NCBI RefSeq assembly: GCF_951793255.1
Contig: NZ_OX636706.1
Coordinates: 1,835,001-1,899,000 of the forward strand
Length of the DNA stretch: 64,000 nt
Source: Desulfovibrio piger
Lineage (GTDB): Bacteria > Desulfobacterota > Desulfovibrionia > Desulfovibrionales > Desulfovibrionaceae
Reading direction: 5' to 3'
Shown: positions 50,301-57,651 of the stretch, piece after piece
How the letters are laid out: every line of letters starts with the position of its first letter
Numbering within the stretch: position 1 is the stretch's first letter
Program-made: the position numbers and the translations under genes
The notes under the pieces: model-generated
What the model saw: the letters and a program-made list of their open reading frames with translations, nothing else
The model's database searches: none
Told to the model about the DNA's origin: nothing

Positions 50301-53273
50301 GTCCGCGGCCGTAAGCCCGGCGTTATGGAGGGCTTCGCGCAGCAGGCGGGCCTGGGCCCGGCGGCTGGGGGCCGTAAGGCCGTTGCTCCGGCCGTCTTGG
50401 TTGACTGCCGAACCGCGGACGATGCCCAGGATGGGATCCTGGTCGTTCAGGGCCCTCTCCAGCGTTTTAAGAACGAGCACCACGCAGCCTTCGGCGCGGA
50501 CATAGCCGTCGGCGTCGGCGGAAAAGGTCTTGCAGCGGCCGTCCGGTGCCATGAGATGGGCGTCGGTGAAGATATCCTGTCCTTCGCTTCCGGCCAGGAT
50601 ATTGACGCCGCAGGCAAGAGCGGTCTCGCATTCGCCGTCCCGCAGGCTGCGGCAGGCCAGGTGCAGGGCCAGCAGCGAGGACGAGCAGGCGCTGTCTACG
50701 GCCATGCTCGGGCCTTCGAGCCCGTAGAAATAGGAAAGGCGGTTGGCCGCGATGCTGTGGGCGTTTCCCGTCCCCACATAGGCGTTGAGGCTCTGGCCGT
50801 ACTGGAGACGGCGGTTCTCGTAATCGGAAGAGCTGATGCCCGTGAAGACGCCTGTGCGGCTGCGGCGCAAGCTGTCCGGCGCGATCCCGGCCCGCTCCAG
50901 GGCCTGCCAGGAGACTTCCAGCAGCAGGCGCTGCTGGGGATCGATCTCCACGGCTTCGCGGGGAGAGATACCGAACAGAGCGGCATCGAAAGCGCTGATG
51001 TCATCCAGAAAACCGCCCCAGACAGCCCTGTCCCCGTCTTCAGGAGCGGCCGTACCGTCCCGGTGGGCGGGGTCGCGCCGGGTGATGGCATCCTTGCCGC
51101 CGAAAAGCAGTGCCTCCAGTGCCTCGGGGCTGTCGGCGCCCGGCAGACGGCAGGCCATGCCGATGATGGCCACCGCTTGTTGTCCGGCGCAGTGCGCGGG
51201 CAACGGGGCTTCATCGGAAAGGTCCCCGGCCATGAACGACGCCAGCGAGGCGATGTCGGCATGGTCATAGAACAGGGTCGCGGGCAGAGGACGGCCGCAG
51301 GCCTGCTGCAATTCCCCGGTCAGGGCCACGGCCGTGGCCGATCCCATGCCCAGGGAGCTGAACGGCGTGTGCAGGCCCACACTGTCCGGGGAAAGCCCCA
51401 GGCGCGCGGAAAGGCCGTCACGCAACCAGTTTTGCCAGGCCTCGCGGGAGGCGGGGGCATCCTGCTCCTGCGGGGGACGAGTCCAGGCGGGGGCCCCGGC
51501 GCGGGGCTCTTCCCGCCATTCCGCCAGTACGGGCAGTTCGCCGTGAAGGTACAGATGGCGGCACAGGGACTGCTGGATCTTGCCGCTGGTGGTCTTGGGC
51601 ACGCCATGCCGCTTGCAGAGGACGACGGCGCAGGGGGAGATGTCGAATTCTTCGGAAAGGCTGCGCCGGATGGCCGCCAGCGTCGCCTCGTGGGCTGTCG
51701 CGGGCAGGCGGGTTTCGAAGACCATGACCAGCCGTTCGCCGGCATCGCTGTCGATGCCGAAGGCGGCAGCGCCATTCTGCTCCAGGCCCGGCACGTTCTG
51801 CAGGACGCATTCCTCAAGGTCCTGCGGGAAAAAATTGCGGCCGTTGAGGATGATCATTTCCTTGCATCTCCCGGAGACGAAAAGATGCCCCCCGGACATG
51901 AAGCCCATGTCACCTGTCCGCAGGAAGGGCCCTTCGCCGGATCCGGCCAGCACGGCATGCAGGACGGTCTTCGTGGCTTCGGGCTGTTCCCAGTATCCCG
52001 GAGAAACGCACGTCCCCCTGATCCAGATCTCGCCCAGCTCCTTTTCTTCGACCTCCCGGCATGTCTGGGGATCGACGATGCGCACGTCATTGTTGCGCCC
52101 GGCCGTGCCGCAGGAAAGCAGCGGCATGGCATCGGCGTGCTGCTCCTGTAGGAAGCGTATGCGGCCTGCGGCATATTCCTGCTTGTCGAGAAAAACGGCA
52201 AAATCGCCGTCATTTTTCCAGCAGCCTGTGGTGAACAGCGTGTTCTCCGCAAGGCCGTAGCAAGGATAGAAACTGGCAGGATCGAGACCGGCGGAACTGA
52301 AACGCTCCAGGAAACGGCGGATGGTCTTCAGGCGGATGGGCTCGGAGCCGCAGTAGCAGACGGAAAGCGAACTGAGATCCAGCTCCCGGAGCCGATCCTC
52401 CGGGATGCGGTCGCAGCAAAGGTCGTAGGCAAAGTTGGGGCCGCCCGTCAGCTGGGCGCGATAGTGGGTGACGGCGCGCAGCCAGCAGAGAGGTTGGCGC
52501 AGGAAGGCCATGGGAGGCATGGTGACGCACAGGCAGCCCAGATGGAGCGGCGTCAGGATGCCGCCCACGAGGCCCATGTCGTGGAAGGGGGGCAGCCAGC
52601 TGACGGTGGGAATATTTTCCCGGAGCCGCATGTGCCCGGCGATGCTGTCCAGATTGGCCATGATGTTGCCGTGAGTGATGATGACTCCTTTGGGGCTGCT
52701 GGTGGAGCCGGAGGTATATTGCAGCCATCCGGGCGTATGCGCAGTCAAAGGAAGTTCCTGCCAGGACCGGGACAGGGCATCGTCGGTCTCATCAAGGCAG
52801 ATGATCCGTATGCTGTCGGCAAAATGGACGCGTTCGGCCAGTTCTTCCACCGCCTTGCGCAGACGTGCGGAAGTGATGAAGACGCGTGAGCCGGAGTCTT
52901 CCACAATGCGGGCCAGACGATTGAATGTGCGGGCCATGCGGGCCAGACCCGGAGGTGTCATGGGAACGGCGATGGCCCGCGCGTACAGGCAGCCGAAAAA
53001 GGCCGCGATGAATTCCAGGCCCGGCGGCAGCATCAGCAGGACGGGACGGCCGTCGCCCTGACCTGTGGCCTGGATGGCCGCGGCAATGGCACGCGCCCGC
53101 ATGTCGAGGCGGCTGTACGAGCAGAGCTCGGCATTTTCCGCTTTTCCGTCGGGAAGAAAACTGAGCGCCGGAGAGTCGGGGTGGCTCAGGGCTTTTTTAC
53201 GGATGCCGTCGATGATGGAGACGAAGGCATCATCTCCGGTCTTGTATGTCGTACCGGGACACTGCGTCGCCAT
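44376..53273 (-). CDS. Hybrid loading/first megasynthase: FAAL-ACP-KS-(degenerate AT)-ACP-Cy-A(oxidase)-PCP
   Basis: A 2965-residue protein. A fatty acyl-AMP ligase (1-580; YTSGSTSSPKGV, WLPPFHDMGLVGGIL) activates a fatty-acid primer for the ACP (Ser in LGMGSA, 643). KS (695-1120) has DSACSSS, EAHGTGT and TNVGHLEAA. Residues 1140-1450 occupy the AT position, but neither the GQG (here FFLDSMA) nor GHSxG motif remains; PLPTYPFARERFWFGG ends it. ACP Ser is in AGFDSL (1535). Cy (1590-2030) has LDLLVADAYS. A (2070-2820) has pocket D-L-F-N-L-S-L-I-W-K, cysteine-like. Inserted at 2480-2790 is a nitroreductase-type FMN oxidase (SSRRF, YGSAGWTYAVQVYVL) that would turn thiazoline into thiazole. PCP Ser is in LGATSL (2875). 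ATG 53273 follows AGGAGG; this is the first gene of the operon. Confidence 0.9.
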   Translation of the reverse strand: MATQCPGTTYKTGDDAFVSIIDGIRKKALSHPDSPALSFLPDGKAENAELCSYSRLDMRARAIAAAIQATGQGDGRPVLLMLPPGLEFIAAFFGCLYARAIAVPMTPPGLARMARTFNRLARIVEDSGSRVFITSARLRKAVEELAERVHFADSIRIICLDETDDALSRSWQELPLTAHTPGWLQYTSGSTSSPKGVIITHGNIMANLDSIAGHMRLRENIPTVSWLPPFHDMGLVGGILTPLHLGCLCVTMPPMAFLRQPLCWLRAVTHYRAQLTGGPNFAYDLCCDRIPEDRLRELDLSSLSVCYCGSEPIRLKTIRRFLERFSSAGLDPASFYPCYGLAENTLFTTGCWKNDGDFAVFLDKQEYAAGRIRFLQEQHADAMPLLSCGTAGRNNDVRIVDPQTCREVEEKELGEIWIRGTCVSPGYWEQPEATKTVLHAVLAGSGEGPFLRTGDMGFMSGGHLFVSGRCKEMIILNGRNFFPQDLEECVLQNVPGLEQNGAAAFGIDSDAGERLVMVFETRLPATAHEATLAAIRRSLSEEFDISPCAVVLCKRHGVPKTTSGKIQQSLCRHLYLHGELPVLAEWREEPRAGAPAWTRPPQEQDAPASREAWQNWLRDGLSARLGLSPDSVGLHTPFSSLGMGSATAVALTGELQQACGRPLPATLFYDHADIASLASFMAGDLSDEAPLPAHCAGQQAVAIIGMACRLPGADSPEALEALLFGGKDAITRRDPAHRDGTAAPEDGDRAVWGGFLDDISAFDAALFGISPREAVEIDPQQRLLLEVSWQALERAGIAPDSLRRSRTGVFTGISSSDYENRRLQYGQSLNAYVGTGNAHSIAANRLSYFYGLEGPSMAVDSACSSSLLALHLACRSLRDGECETALACGVNILAGSEGQDIFTDAHLMAPDGRCKTFSADADGYVRAEGCVVLVLKTLERALNDQDPILGIVRGSAVNQDGRSNGLTAPSRRAQARLLREALHNAGLTAADIDGIEAHGTGTPLGDPIEFGAISDVYSGSREADRPLLVSSIKTNVGHLEAAAGLAGVCRVLISLQAAAIPPHLHLKRLNPEIRTDGIPAAIPVATTPWPRTPGRPRRAGVSSFGFGGTNVHVILEEAPLTDAPSGTLPGPLPVLPLAAASEGQLRELAADYREHLARAPEREMADACLTCGAGRASLPCRAALAGPDIVRGLEQLASGMPVPFMGHVPDSAPHRPVVFFLDSMASCPDASLPDVPPLASARTALLEQLPSGTETDGQARAFLALMATAEAWRRMLGEPAAILCTPATVSVAACLAGHLDPEDGLALYRALEGDGAPIPQFKVRAPEAGTVSIPLFDLGRSRLISAAEARDPAFWQAYAPTTGAPEEAHAIAQARRLAPSADILAMRPGDLPDGNTADTPLLLPAFAPDAAATPQHMAAVLACCWTRGTNVRWAAVHAGSAARRIPLPTYPFARERFWFGGTDMTGAPAALPARRSPAPLEIPDVSCVMQETARADRLDDAELLALLSHEARAVLRLPENVSLSPETPLVRAGFDSLLFMELAQRLSRRLGMTLPPALLMETATLAALRERLCLQGQTAPAPQEMTDIVARPEDRHLPFPLTDVQHAYWIGRDGSMTLGGVSCSNYVEADFTGLDVPRLEKALDALVRRHDMLRCVITPDGRQRVLPAVPACRIPLEDLSALAEEEKEHVLRQKREQLSHKVLPTDKAPLLEITASRLDAATVRLHVKLDLLVADAYSFGILMQDLAAWYADPGMEKSPLALSFRDCVLAAEAEKDTPAWQADREYWLQRLPFLPAGPELPLAQTPQSLGTPRFHRRTAMLDAARWARLKEMGRAQGLTPSGLLLAAFSLVLSRWTAQPHFCLMLTTFDRRYRHEEMGAVVGDFTRLLLLEVQREKGATFLEHATALGRQLIRDMGHSRFSAVDVLRELAKDHGEDMTSSRSAVVFTSALPLSGDDPFAAADGLGAKLAYAVSQTPQVWLDHQVCEYRGQLVYTWDAVEDLFPSGMLDAVFTVYGDFLTALCEDAALWQQPVPLHRLPASQADVRHAANATEAAIPPRTLFAPFLDHASRDGAPAAVIGEGVSLSRAEAESISRLLGNGLRSRGLRPGEIVAVMMEKGWEQVVAVMGILRAGGAYLPVSPSLPDKRIAYMFKDAGVRFCFVQPGLEARAEACGSEAVPVLRAFPEQAAPAAAPLPDTDVSPEGLAYVIYTSGSTGLPKGVMVSHAAAHNTLADLGQRLGLGPRDRVIALASLSFDLSVFDLFGVTAAGGAVVIPAPGQERDPAAWCRLMREQGVTVWNSTPSLMQLLLDYLDDHPEDRPERLRLALLSGDWIPLAMPDRMHALWPDMTVAALGGATEAAIWSNIQIVDRIPAEWHSIPYGRPLANQGYLVLDQDLCPCPDLVAGDLYITGAGLARGYLNDPSKTAAAFFRHPRSGQALYRTGDLGRYWPDGTLEFLGRKDSQVKINGFRIELGEVERALNALPGVGNAAVIALRSDKGDRLAGFVSPAPQAVMPAPSDESPEAREARYRSMRDAGITLVDDVERLAYKQAGHNLRKDLDSLPRIGLATEDEATSLSLFSRRISSRRFTEAPMEREAFERLLGCLRGLDIPQWPVVRHRYGSAGWTYAVQVYVLVRPGRIRELDGGCYYYHPLENALVRMADAPEDAATVFPGHNADIFSHSAFALFLVADMEAIRPLYGDRSEEFVLIEAGLMSQLLEETAMEQRAGLCQIGALDFGRLRDSFSLGAGHRYLHCLTGGAVTREPGWDFTRALAESLPHQAAAGGLSPEDLQGLLRQWLPDYMVPQTLTVIDAIPLTANGKVDRRQLAALGAGPAAGPAFVHPEGETEEQLTAIIRDMLGKETVSVLDNFFDLGATSLQLVLFQRRISELLHRQVAITDIFAHPNIRDLAAFLAPQGGEDSAEDAMSMAGRRARLRRQMRRPGPAHAVTPRNFGPQDSLPGTESNS

Positions 53274-53824
53274 GTTCCCTCCTTTTCTGGGTGGGCCAGA
53301 GCAAAGGGCATCCCGTGGGCACGGCGGACAGACCGGCGCAAAGCTCCGGTCATGCAGACCGGTAGCGGATAAGCGCACGAAGGAGCGGGGCCGTTACACC
53401 GGGGGGTGTTTGTTCTGGCAAAGTGCCCTGGAGCGTTCAGCTGGAAGCTGGCCCCGGGCATACAGGACAGCAGGGAGCTCCGCAGAAAGGAGCAAAGGAG
53501 GATCTTCTGGATATGATGCCGGGGAGAATCATGGAGGGCAGGACGGTGAGGGACACGGGGAGGCGTTTGCCGCGGGGCAGGCTGGATGCGGCGGAGAGCG
53601 AGCGGGAGGCAGGGTAGTGCATGGCAATGGGGTCTGGCTGAGGGTGTGGGAGGTTTCTTGATAAGACATATTGAAAAAGAATTTCAAAGTCAATAAGGAA
53701 AGCGTAATTCTTCAAAAAGTTATATTTTCGTAAAAAAGTCATGCCTCCTCGTGTAAACGAAGGCACGGCATGCTGAAAGTCATCGGGGGGGGCTGCTGGT
53801 GGTAGGGCGGGAGCAGGCAGGGAC
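53274..53824 (-). other. Leader and promoter region of the synthase operon
   Basis: About 550 bases without a supported gene. The part next to the megasynthase start is GC-rich. 53650-53760 is a striking AT-rich island that contains the candidate promoter and may hold operator sites. If transcription starts at the promoter listed at 53665, the mRNA has an untranslated leader of nearly 390 bases. Confidence 0.55.
53665..53693 (-). promoter_or_regulatory. Candidate promoter of the synthase operon
   Basis: On the minus strand TTGACT (53693-53688) and TATGTC (53670-53665) are 17 bases apart, a good sigma-70 layout in an AT-rich island. It faces the first megasynthase gene, about 390 bases away. 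Read by eye; no regulator gene lies in the locus. Confidence 0.5.
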
Positions 53825-53857
53825 AAAAAAAGCCTGTCCCCAAGGACAGGCTTTTTT
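53825..53857. terminator. Bidirectional terminator at the right border of the synthase locus
   Basis: AAAAAAAGCCTGTCC (53825-53839), loop CCAA, then GGACAGGCTTTTTT (53844-53857). T-runs on both strands allow termination in both directions. It follows the 53880 gene by about 20 bases and separates the core operon from the synthase promoter. Confidence 0.85.
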
Positions 53858-53879
53858 ACATGCAATGTGTGTGTCGCAG

Positions 53880-54437
53880 CTAATCCGCCGCGATCTCGTA
53901 CTGGTCCAGTTTGTCCCAGATGGCGGTGATGACCAGGGCCATGACCGCGGCCAGACGGGCCTGGATCTTCTTCAGGATCTCGGGCGTGATGCGGCTGTCC
54001 TCGTCATAGCCCAGGCGGCGGCAGAAGAGCACGGGGCACTGGTGCTGCTTTTCCTGCGCCAGCAAGGGCATGTAGGCGGCAAAGGGGCCGTCCACGAAGG
54101 CATTGAGGCTGTCCTCGGAGACGGGCACGGCCTGGGTATGCAGGCTGGCGCCTTCGGCTTTGGCCGTGGCGGCCAGCAGTTCGCCGGTGCGGCGCAGATA
54201 GCCCACCAGCACGCTATTGGGCGCGTGCTGCATGAGCCCGGCCGTGACCGTGGCGTGGACGAAGGCCCGCCACTCGGCGCAGAAGTCGGGCAGGGCGCCG
54301 GGCTCCGTCAGGCAGGCTTCGGGGATCTCCGCACCGAAAGCCAGATTGACGATATGCTCGCGCTTGCTGTTGAGCTCAAAGAGGATGCGGGCGGCATCCA
54401 TGCCCTGGGCGGCGGTCAGTTGTTTCTTGGCTGCCAT
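53880..54437 (-). CDS. Conserved protein of unknown function
   Basis: A 185-residue soluble, mostly helical protein; I do not recognise the family. It is rich in Ala/Leu helices: AARILFELNSKREHIVNLAFG, WRAFVHATVTAGLMQHAPNS, LVGYLRRTGELLAATAKAEG. It has no signal peptide, no membrane segment, and only three scattered cysteines without a metal-site spacing. The ending KKIQARLAAVMALVITAIWDKLDQYEIAAD is amphipathic. I chose ATG 54437 (GAGG six bases upstream), seven bases after the queC stop; the open frame upstream only shadows queC. Its position as the last gene of the queC run suggests co-expression with queuosine synthesis but does not define a role. Confidence 0.6.
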   Translation of the reverse strand: MAAKKQLTAAQGMDAARILFELNSKREHIVNLAFGAEIPEACLTEPGALPDFCAEWRAFVHATVTAGLMQHAPNSVLVGYLRRTGELLAATAKAEGASLHTQAVPVSEDSLNAFVDGPFAAYMPLLAQEKQHQCPVLFCRRLGYDEDSRITPEILKKIQARLAAVMALVITAIWDKLDQYEIAAD

Positions 54438-54444
54438 GACGGCC

Positions 54445-55173
54445 TCACTTCTGGTGATAGCGGGAAAGATAGACCTCATAGCCGTGGGCGCGCAGCTTGC
54501 AGGCCGGGCACTGGCCGCAGCCGTAGCCCCAGGGATAGCGCTCGCCGCGCGTGCCCTCGTAGCAGGTATGGCTCTGCTCAAGGATGCAGTCCACCAGCGG
54601 CATGCCGCCCAGATCTTCGGCCAGGCGCCAGGTATCGGCCTTGTCCAGCCACATGAGCGGCGTATGCAGCACGAAATGGCTGTCCATGCCGGTATTGAGG
54701 GCCACCTGCATGGCCTTGATGCTGTCGTCGCGGCAGTCCGGGTAACCGGAGGAGTCGCTCTCGCACACGCCCAGCACCAGATGGCGGATGTTTTTGCCGT
54801 AGGCCCAGGCTGCGGCGTGCATGATGAACAGCAGGTTGCGGCCCGGCACGAAGGTGTTGGGGATGCCTTCGCCTTCCTGCTCGATGGGCATGTCCGAGGT
54901 CAGGGCCGTGTCGGCCAGCTGGCGGAACAGGCTGATGTCCAGCAGGGTGTCGGGCCCCAGACGGTCCTGCCATTCCGGCTTGAGGGCCGCGATGGCGCTG
55001 CGGACCTTGCCGCGGCATTCCAGTTCCACGGAGTGGCGCTGGCCGTAATCGAAGCCCAGCGTATGGACGCGGGCAAAGCGGGAAAGGGCCCAGGCAAGGC
55101 AGGTGGCCGAATCCTGGCCGCCGGAAAAGATGACCAGGGCCTGCTGGTCGGAAAGGGGAGGCTGATGGGACAT
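54445..55173 (-). CDS. queC: 7-Cyano-7-deazaguanine synthase QueC
   Basis: A 242-residue ATP-dependent enzyme that converts 7-carboxy-7-deazaguanine to preQ0 in queuosine synthesis. The PP-loop is [18 protein letters not shown] (about 14-31). [24 protein letters not shown] and the zinc site with HTCYEGTRG and [12 protein letters not shown] are complete QueC signatures. [10 protein letters not shown] is the substrate loop. Start ATG 55173 agrees with the homology; the longer open frame overlaps the thermonuclease gene. The neighbouring nuclease gene ends four bases upstream. No queD/queE/queF genes are in the window. Confidence 0.95.
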   Translation of the reverse strand: MSHQPPLSDQQALVIFSGGQDSATCLAWALSRFARVHTLGFDYGQRHSVELECRGKVRSAIAALKPEWQDRLGPDTLLDISLFRQLADTALTSDMPIEQEGEGIPNTFVPGRNLLFIMHAAAWAYGKNIRHLVLGVCESDSSGYPDCRDDSIKAMQVALNTGMDSHFVLHTPLMWLDKADTWRLAEDLGGMPLVDCILEQSHTCYEGTRGERYPWGYGCGQCPACKLRAHGYEVYLSRYHQK

Positions 55174-55177
55174 GATC

Positions 55178-55879
55178 TTATTTTTCCTCCGGCCAGAAGG
55201 GGCAGACGCGGGCCGGGGCATAACCGGCCATGAAGGCATCCATGAGGGTGCCGAAATGGATGCGGTTGCGGGGCTTCATCTTCTGGGCGTCAGGGCAGTC
55301 GGCAGGGAAGAAGCGCAGGGAATTGCGGTTGCCGGTGTAATTCTTCAGGGCTTCGGGGCGGGAGAGCACCTCGGCCCACATGCCGCGCCGTTCCTTGATG
55401 GCTTCGGCCTGCAGGCCCAGCAGCCAGTCCTGGTACTCCTTGTCCAGCCCCTTGTGGGGATAGAAGAAGGCCGCGCCTTCACGCACCATGATGCCGTTGA
55501 GCGAGCGCCCGTCCTTGAGGCGCACATCCGCGACGATGCGGCCGTACTTGTCCTTGCCTTCCTTGTCCACGGCAAAGAACCGGACCTCCTGGCCGCGGGC
55601 CAGACGGGTGAGCAGTTCCCGCGCTTCGCGGGCGTAGAACTGGGGCTTGCCCTTGCGGGGCTTGAGCTCCGGCGTGTCGATGCCGGCCAGGCGCACGCGG
55701 CTGCGGTTGGTCAGCTGCATGGTGTCGCCGTCCAGACAGGAGGCCACCGAGGTCTTGCCCCGGACGGCGATCTGTTCCAGATGGGGCAGGGCGTCCGTCT
55801 GTGCGCGGCCCGTGCCGGGGAAGGCCCCGGCCACGAGCACGCAGCACAGGAAAAGGATCAGGCAGAGGCTACGCAGCAT
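55178..55879 (-). CDS. Secreted thermonuclease-family (SNase-like) protein
   Basis: A 233-residue protein with a signal peptide ([21 protein letters not shown]). The SNase domain (about 35-165) has CLDGDT (calcium-site acid), [17 protein letters not shown] (catalytic Arg and Glu) and [10 protein letters not shown] (second catalytic Arg). [11 protein letters not shown] and RRGMWA are typical of the family. A C-terminal extension ([11 protein letters not shown]..., about 60 residues) is of unknown role. It likely cleaves DNA or RNA in the periplasm or outside. Its ATG lies two bases after the rpoD stop with no clear Shine-Dalgarno, which suggests coupling to rpoD translation. The functional link with sigma-70 is probably only positional. 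Confidence 0.85.
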   Translation of the reverse strand: MLRSLCLILFLCCVLVAGAFPGTGRAQTDALPHLEQIAVRGKTSVASCLDGDTMQLTNRSRVRLAGIDTPELKPRKGKPQFYAREARELLTRLARGQEVRFFAVDKEGKDKYGRIVADVRLKDGRSLNGIMVREGAAFFYPHKGLDKEYQDWLLGLQAEAIKERRGMWAEVLSRPEALKNYTGNRNSLRFFPADCPDAQKMKPRNRIHFGTLMDAFMAGYAPARVCPFWPEEK

Positions 55880-55881
55880 GA

Positions 55882-57651
55882 CTAGTTTTCGTAGTAGGAA
55901 CGCAGGGGCTGGCTGCGCACGGGATGACGCAGCTTGCGCAGGGCCTTGGCCTCGATCTGGCGGATGCGTTCACGGGTGACGTTGAAGAGCTTGCCCACTT
56001 CTTCCAGGGTGTGGTCGCTCTTTTCGGCGATGCCGAAACGCTTGCGCAGCACCTGTTCCTCGCGGGGCGTCAGATCGGCCAGCACGGCCGCCAGCTGTTC
56101 GGACAGCTTGGTGTTGATGACTTCCTCGGCGGGGGCCACGGCCTTCTTGTCCTCGATGAAATCGCCCAGGCTGGAATCTTCCTCGTCGCCGATGGGCGTT
56201 TCCAGCGAGATGGGTTCCTTGGCGATCTTGAGCACTTTCTTGACCTTTTCCACCGGGTATTCCATGCGCTCGGCGATCTCTTCGGGCGTGGGATCGCGGC
56301 CCAGCTCCTGCACCAGGTAACGCGAGGTGCGGATGAGCTTGTTGATGGTCTCGATCATGTGCACCGGGATACGGATGGTGCGGGCCTGGTCCGCGATGGC
56401 GCGGGTGATGGCCTGACGGATCCACCAGGTGGCGTAGGTGGAGAACTTGTAACCGCGCTGGTACTCGAACTTGTCCACGGCCTTCATGAGGCCGATGTTG
56501 CCTTCCTGGATGAGGTCCAGGAACTGGAGACCGCGGTTGGTGTACTTTTTGGCGATGGAGACCACCAGACGCAGGTTGGAGCGGATGAGCTCCTGCTTGG
56601 CGCGCATGGCGGCGGTGTTGCCGCGCTTGATGCGCCACAGCACTTCTTCCAGGTCGTTGACGTTGTGGCAGCACTTTTCCTGCAGGCGGCTCAGGATCTC
56701 GATCTTGCCGATGATCATTTCCTTGAAGGAGAAGAGCTCGTCCACGCTGAGCTTGAGGTCGCGGGCGGCATCATTGGGATTGATGGTGCGCTGCTCAAGG
56801 CCGGTGAACATCTCCTGGATCTCGGCCTGGGTACGCCCGGTGGACAGGATGTAGGCCGAAAGGTCGCGCTGGCAGTTGTGCATCTGGCGCACGTAGTCCT
56901 CGACCGTTTCGATGATGCGGTCGATGAGGGTCTTTTCCAGCTTGATGTCGCGCAGGCGGGTGACGATCTCTTCCTTGTAGCTGATGATCTCCTTCTGGAT
57001 GGCGGTCACCTTGCGGTCAAGGGTGTTGCAGTCGTCCAGCTTCTTGTAGATCTTGCGCTTTTTCTTGAAGATCTGCTTGATCTCGTCCAGCAGCAGGATG
57101 ACGCGGGAGCGCTGGTTGAGCTCGTCTTCGCTGGGATCGTCTTCTTCGATGGTCTTGACCACGTCCTTGAGCTTGATGCGGTTCTGGCGCAGGTCCTCGC
57201 CCACGTTGATGAGCTCTTCCACGGCCACGGGCACTTCCACCAGGGCGTAGAGCACGTCCTGTTCGCCCATCTCGATCTTTTTGGCGATGACCACTTCACC
57301 ATCGCGATCCAGCAGGGGCACGGCGCCCATCTCGCGCAGGTACATGCGCACCGGGTCGGTGCTGCGCGAGGAATAGTCGGCGGATTCTTCGTCTTCGGCC
57401 AGCTCCAGGGAGCCGTCCATGGCGTCGTCGTCGGTTTCGGTGGGCGTGGCGGAGATTTTTTTGCCGTCCTTTTCGGAATCGACGATGGCGATCTCCAGCT
57501 GCTCAAAGATGCCGATGATCTCCTCGAACTGCTCGGGGGTGTTCATCTCCACGGGAAGGGCTTTGTTGACCTCGTCGAAGGTCAGGTAGCCCATGCCCTT
57601 GCCCTTGGTGATGAGGCTTTGAATTTGCTGGATATCTTTAAGATTGCTCAT
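55882..57651 (-). CDS. rpoD: RNA polymerase primary sigma factor RpoD (sigma-70)
   Basis: A 589-residue housekeeping sigma factor. Region 1.1 is at residues 1-70 and an acidic linker follows. Region 1.2 is [18 protein letters not shown]. There is a large non-conserved insert (about 120-340). Region 2 has [46 protein letters not shown] in pieces typical of -10 recognition. Region 3 starts [13 protein letters not shown]. Region 4 has [14 protein letters not shown] and [20 protein letters not shown] (-35 recognition). ATG 57651 ([11 protein letters not shown]) matches the family start and overlaps the dnaG stop by 14 bases, so dnaG and rpoD are coupled as in the classic macromolecular synthesis operon. 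Confidence 0.97.
   Translation of the reverse strand: MSNLKDIQQIQSLITKGKGMGYLTFDEVNKALPVEMNTPEQFEEIIGIFEQLEIAIVDSEKDGKKISATPTETDDDAMDGSLELAEDEESADYSSRSTDPVRMYLREMGAVPLLDRDGEVVIAKKIEMGEQDVLYALVEVPVAVEELINVGEDLRQNRIKLKDVVKTIEEDDPSEDELNQRSRVILLLDEIKQIFKKKRKIYKKLDDCNTLDRKVTAIQKEIISYKEEIVTRLRDIKLEKTLIDRIIETVEDYVRQMHNCQRDLSAYILSTGRTQAEIQEMFTGLEQRTINPNDAARDLKLSVDELFSFKEMIIGKIEILSRLQEKCCHNVNDLEEVLWRIKRGNTAAMRAKQELIRSNLRLVVSIAKKYTNRGLQFLDLIQEGNIGLMKAVDKFEYQRGYKFSTYATWWIRQAITRAIADQARTIRIPVHMIETINKLIRTSRYLVQELGRDPTPEEIAERMEYPVEKVKKVLKIAKEPISLETPIGDEEDSSLGDFIEDKKAVAPAEEVINTKLSEQLAAVLADLTPREEQVLRKRFGIAEKSDHTLEEVGKLFNVTRERIRQIEAKALRKLRHPVRSQPLRSYYEN

Noticed and set aside
15712..53273. Locus as a yersiniabactin, pyochelin or colibactin cluster.
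   Set aside because: No salicylate synthase or aryl-acid starter and no uptake genes; colibactin-type asparagine prodrug modules and the ClbP peptidase are absent; loading is by FAAL.
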